A stretch of 55,342 nt of DNA from an uncultured Bacilli bacterium (GTDB lineage Bacteria; Bacillota_I; Bacilli_A; RF39; UBA660): positions 1 through 55,342 of the forward strand of contig CANQIK010000004.1 of assembly GCA_947624085.1 (NCBI GenBank), in the 5' to 3' direction. The notes under the pieces were generated by a model that saw nothing but the letters and a program-made list of their open reading frames with translations, ran no database searches and had not been told where the DNA came from. The position numbers and the translations under genes were made by a program. Below, one piece after another: positions 53,101 to 55,342 of this stretch. The number at the start of each line of letters is the position of its first letter. Position 1 is the first letter of the stretch.

Positions 53101-53772
53101 TTAATCCTCGCTTACTATCTTGCCATCTTCAAGTTTAATAATCCGATCAGCGCATTTTGCTATTTCCATATTATGGGTAATCATAATAATAGTTTCTTTA
53201 TATTCTTTATTGGCTTTCTTTAATAAATCAACTATTTCATCACTGGCGTTACTATCAAGATTTCCCGTAGGTTCATCGGCAAGAATAATTGTAGGATTAG
53301 TAATAAGAGCTCTACCAATAGAAGTTCTTTGTTGTTGGCCACCAGAAAGTTCATTAGGAAGATGTTTTCTTCTGTTCTCAAGGCCTAACAATTTCAAAAG
53401 AGTTTCTAAATGCTCTGTATCAACCTTTCGATTATCAAGATTAAGAGGAAGAGTTATATTTTCTTCAACATTTAAAATAGGGATTAAATTATAAAATTGA
53501 TATATAAGCCCTACTTGTCTTCTTCTAAAAATAGCTAATTTATCATCATCAAAAGAATAGATATCTTTCCCATCAATATAAACTTTTCCTGATGTTGGTT
53601 TATCAACTCCTCCTATCAAATGAAGAAGTGTTGATTTACCTGAACCAGAAGCTCCTACTATGGCGACAAACTCGCCTTTTTCAATGCTAAATGATATATT
53701 ATCAAGAGCCACAACCTTAGTTGTTCCCTTACCATATACCTTAGTTAAATTTTCAACTTTTAAAATTTCCAT
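53101..53772 (-). CDS. ABC transporter ATP-binding protein (MacB/LolD type)
   Basis: This 223-aa ATPase has Walker A GASGSGKS (40-47), Q-loop YQFYNL (about 91), signature LSGGQ (142-146), Walker B IILADEP (162-168) and the switch His in MITHNME. It drives the FtsX-type permease encoded 1 bp downstream. AAGGAG lies 7 nt before ATG 53772. It is the first gene of the module and lies under the 11-bp-spaced repeats. Confidence 0.94.
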   Translation of the reverse strand: MEILKVENLTKVYGKGTTKVVALDNISFSIEKGEFVAIVGASGSGKSTLLHLIGGVDKPTSGKVYIDGKDIYSFDDDKLAIFRRRQVGLIYQFYNLIPILNVEENITLPLNLDNRKVDTEHLETLLKLLGLENRRKHLPNELSGGQQQRTSIGRALITNPTIILADEPTGNLDSNASDEIVDLLKKANKEYKETIIMITHNMEIAKCADRIIKLEDGKIVSED

Positions 53773-53795
53773 ATTTCGCTCCTTTTTATATACTA

Positions 53796-53829
53796 ATTAT
53801 ATTACAGTAAAGTTACAAGCAAGTTACAA
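53796..53829 (-). promoter_or_regulatory. Three-heptad response-regulator site and promoter
   Basis: On the minus strand: TTGTAAC (53823-53829), N4, TTGTAAC (53812-53818), N4, CTGTAAT (53801-53807). This is an exact 11-bp period, as used by OmpR-family dimers. The third copy touches the TATAAT -10 (53796-53801). No consensus -35 is present, which fits activator dependence. Confidence 0.65.
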
Positions 53830-53838
53830 AATAAAAAC

Positions 53839-53857
53839 CTTAACATTTCATGTTAAG
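53839..53857 (-). terminator. Terminator of the SleB-like gene
   Basis: CTTAACAT-TTC-ATGTTAAG hairpin, followed on the minus strand by GTTTTTATTTT. It lies just past the stop codon at 53865. Confidence 0.8.
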
Positions 53858-53864
53858 ATTTTCG

Positions 53865-55199
53865 TTAAAGCTTTATAACATCACTTATGTTATCGACTAT
53901 TTTTTTGGCAGTGTCTTGAATCATTTCTTCTTCAAATAAACATTCATATTCGAGTTTGTATTTATCACTTTCTTCTTGATGACAGCCAAAGCGATTGCCA
54001 TTATCCATGAAAGATTCCCAGCTAGCAGGAACGCTAGTACCTAATCCGCGAAAGCTTAAACAATCAATACTTGTTTGGCGAGAATAAAACATATCAATTG
54101 CTCCTTGATAACCAGGAGAATCTATTCTTCCTTTATTTTTTAAATAAGGTTTACTGCCAGAGAAAACACTAAATTGAGATGGAGCCAAAAACTGCGTATA
54201 TAATCCTTCACCAAAGCTATTAACAAAAGCTACACTATGGTAACGATTATAGCCTACACTAGCAACTCTATAGCCTTCATCATAATAGTCACCACCTTCT
54301 GCAACTATCCCGGCACAAATATCATCTAATTGATCGTAAGTAAGATTATCACGAACCATAATTATCAGCATTTTTTCATAATAAGTTCTATCTTCATTTT
54401 CATAAAGATAATCTAGGGCTTCATCAGAACTTGAAAATTTAACTTCTGGAACTATTCCCTCACACATACTTACTAATAATTTATCAAGCATATCTTTAGT
54501 TAAATAATCTCTTTGTCTAACTGTTAAACATTTTTCTTCGTATGTTATATTCGGTTCTGTTTTTACTAACATAGTAGGATAAAAAGCTAGAAAATTTTTA
54601 AATGATTCACTGGAAACTGGAATATTCTTTATTATATTGTCATCCACAAGATTTTGATATAAACTTGAAAATTCTTCTTCAGACAATAATGACTCAAAAA
54701 TACAAGTATGTTCTGCTAAAGTAATTGGTTTTGAAGCTGTTTTGGTAATAGTAGCTCTTGTATCTTTTAAACTATTAGAATCAGTTAAAAGGCAAGCCAA
54801 AGAAACAGAGCCTAAAACTATAGCACCAGACAACATTAAAGCTAAAGATGAATTTTTCTTAAAAATATTGTCTCTTTTCTTTTTCTTAGTCGCATTTCTT
54901 TCTTCAGGAACTAATTTATCTTCAGGAATTTTAGTAATAATGCTCTTTTTTAAATTTCCTAATAACTTATTATTTATAATCATAGGAAACTTACGCAAAA
55001 TAAGAGTAACACCATTGCCAAACAAATATAAATTAGTTCCTTTTATAACCACGCCATAATCATCTTGAATAAATGAAGTTATAATATAATGGAACATTTT
55101 ATTATCATTAATAAAAGAGATTTTTCCTTCATTATCAATTTTTTCGCAAACTAAATTTGATGAAGTTTTACCTTCCATCGGATATAATATAAATTTCAT
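53865..55199 (-). CDS. Membrane-anchored divergent SleB-like cell-wall hydrolase
   Basis: This protein of about 444 aa has a cytoplasmic N-terminal region (about residues 1-115, lysine-rich near its end), a membrane helix (about 118-139) and an outer part. Its C-terminal domain (about 290-410) recalls the SleB/CwlJ Hydrolase_2 fold: 'ICAGIVAEGGDYYDEGYRVASVGYNR', with the expected catalytic Glu in AEGG, then FLAPSQFSVF. SleB and CwlJ degrade spore cortex, but many relatives act in vegetative cells; the sigma-A promoter here favours the latter. ATG 55199 is chosen because GGGGGA precedes it. The match is distant. Confidence 0.6.
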   Translation of the reverse strand: MKFILYPMEGKTSSNLVCEKIDNEGKISFINDNKMFHYIITSFIQDDYGVVIKGTNLYLFGNGVTLILRKFPMIINNKLLGNLKKSIITKIPEDKLVPEERNATKKKKRDNIFKKNSSLALMLSGAIVLGSVSLACLLTDSNSLKDTRATITKTASKPITLAEHTCIFESLLSEEEFSSLYQNLVDDNIIKNIPVSSESFKNFLAFYPTMLVKTEPNITYEEKCLTVRQRDYLTKDMLDKLLVSMCEGIVPEVKFSSSDEALDYLYENEDRTYYEKMLIIMVRDNLTYDQLDDICAGIVAEGGDYYDEGYRVASVGYNRYHSVAFVNSFGEGLYTQFLAPSQFSVFSGSKPYLKNKGRIDSPGYQGAIDMFYSRQTSIDCLSFRGLGTSVPASWESFMDNGNRFGCHQEESDKYKLEYECLFEEEMIQDTAKKIVDNISDVIKL

Positions 55200-55204
55200 A
55201 ATTT

Positions 55205-55219
55205 CCCCCATTGCTGGGG
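55205..55219 (-). promoter_or_regulatory. Hairpin over the SleB-like ribosome site
   Basis: CCCC / GGGG stem (55206-55209 and 55216-55219) with an ATTGCT loop. On the minus strand its downstream arm forms the GGGGGA that would act as ribosome site for ATG 55199, so the hairpin could hide it. Confidence 0.35.
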
Positions 55220-55221
55220 AT

Positions 55222-55250
55222 ATTTTAGCACAGAGTCTAATTCATGTCAA
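55222..55250 (-). promoter_or_regulatory. Sigma-A promoter of the SleB-like gene
   Basis: On the minus strand: TTGACA (55245-55250), a 17-nt spacer, TAAAAT (55222-55227). Nothing else is recognisable in 55251-55342. Confidence 0.75.
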
Positions 55251-55342
55251 GGGAAAGTAAACAGGTGTTATTTAAAATTGAAAGTGCCCATAAATACTTG
55301 TCATGGGAAACAAGTCATTAAATTATATGACTACAAATTTTT

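Overview
The window is an AT-rich stretch of a low-GC Firmicutes (Bacilli-like) chromosome. UGA is read as a stop (nrnA ends in TGA), so this is not a UGA=Trp Mollicute. The gene content is mostly core Bacilli housekeeping: hrcA-grpE-dnaK/dnaJ, fmt-rlmN-prpC-prkC-rsgA-rpe, lexA with a small divergent gene then tkt, a SirA-like gene and yneF, ackA, nifS-thiI, ezrA, proS and rpsP-khpA. The organism also carries sporulation genes: sigK with a pro-sequence, cotE, two YjcZ-type miniproteins, a probable sirA, and a distant SleB-like wall hydrolase. I infer an endospore-forming, or only recently asporogenous, uncultured-type Bacilli lineage. Species cannot be named from the sequence.

Layout. 1-3.1 kb: a hairpin followed by a long homopolymer, then three tandem pentapeptide-like paralogues (minus strand). 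3.2-5.2 kb: sigK, an unknown membrane protein and a small acidic protein (plus). 5.3-8.7 kb: khpA, rpsP and cotE (minus), a HIT protein and a CapA-like phosphatase (plus), then a zinc-ribbon membrane protein and two short YjcZ-like genes (minus). 8.8-21 kb: prsA, then recX-nrnA-ackA, thiI-nifS, ezrA, tRNA-Arg, tRNA-Pro and several unknown proteins. 19.8-21.4 kb: a surface-protein gene facing an Xre regulator, with three operator-like repeats between them. 21.5-26.7 kb: proS, then a compact operon of glycosyltransferase, archaeal-type methionine adenosyltransferase, HPr-kinase-like ATPase and Nudix hydrolase. 26.7-35.8 kb: Ca2+-type ATPase and the heat-shock genes with CIRCE control. 35.9-39.8 kb: the yneF-sirA-tkt-lexA block. 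39.9-47.2 kb: rpe to fmt. 47.4-48.6 kb: a RhuM-Fic/Doc protein and a tRNA trio. 48.7-53.8 kb: an ABC exporter with its two-component system. 53.9-55.2 kb: the SleB-like protein.

How the parts work together. The sporulation genes are scattered but consistent. SirA would block DnaA as sporulation starts. Pro-SigK would later drive mother-cell genes. Both cotE and the yjcZ pair are preceded by sequences resembling SigK promoters (AC, a 16-17 nt spacer, then CATAnnnTA). The most novel-looking unit is the four-gene operon at 23.0-26.7 kb. It has the look of a small biosynthetic pathway and is read from a promoter that predicts a leaderless mRNA. Functions below are read from sequence and recalled family motifs; no database search was possible.
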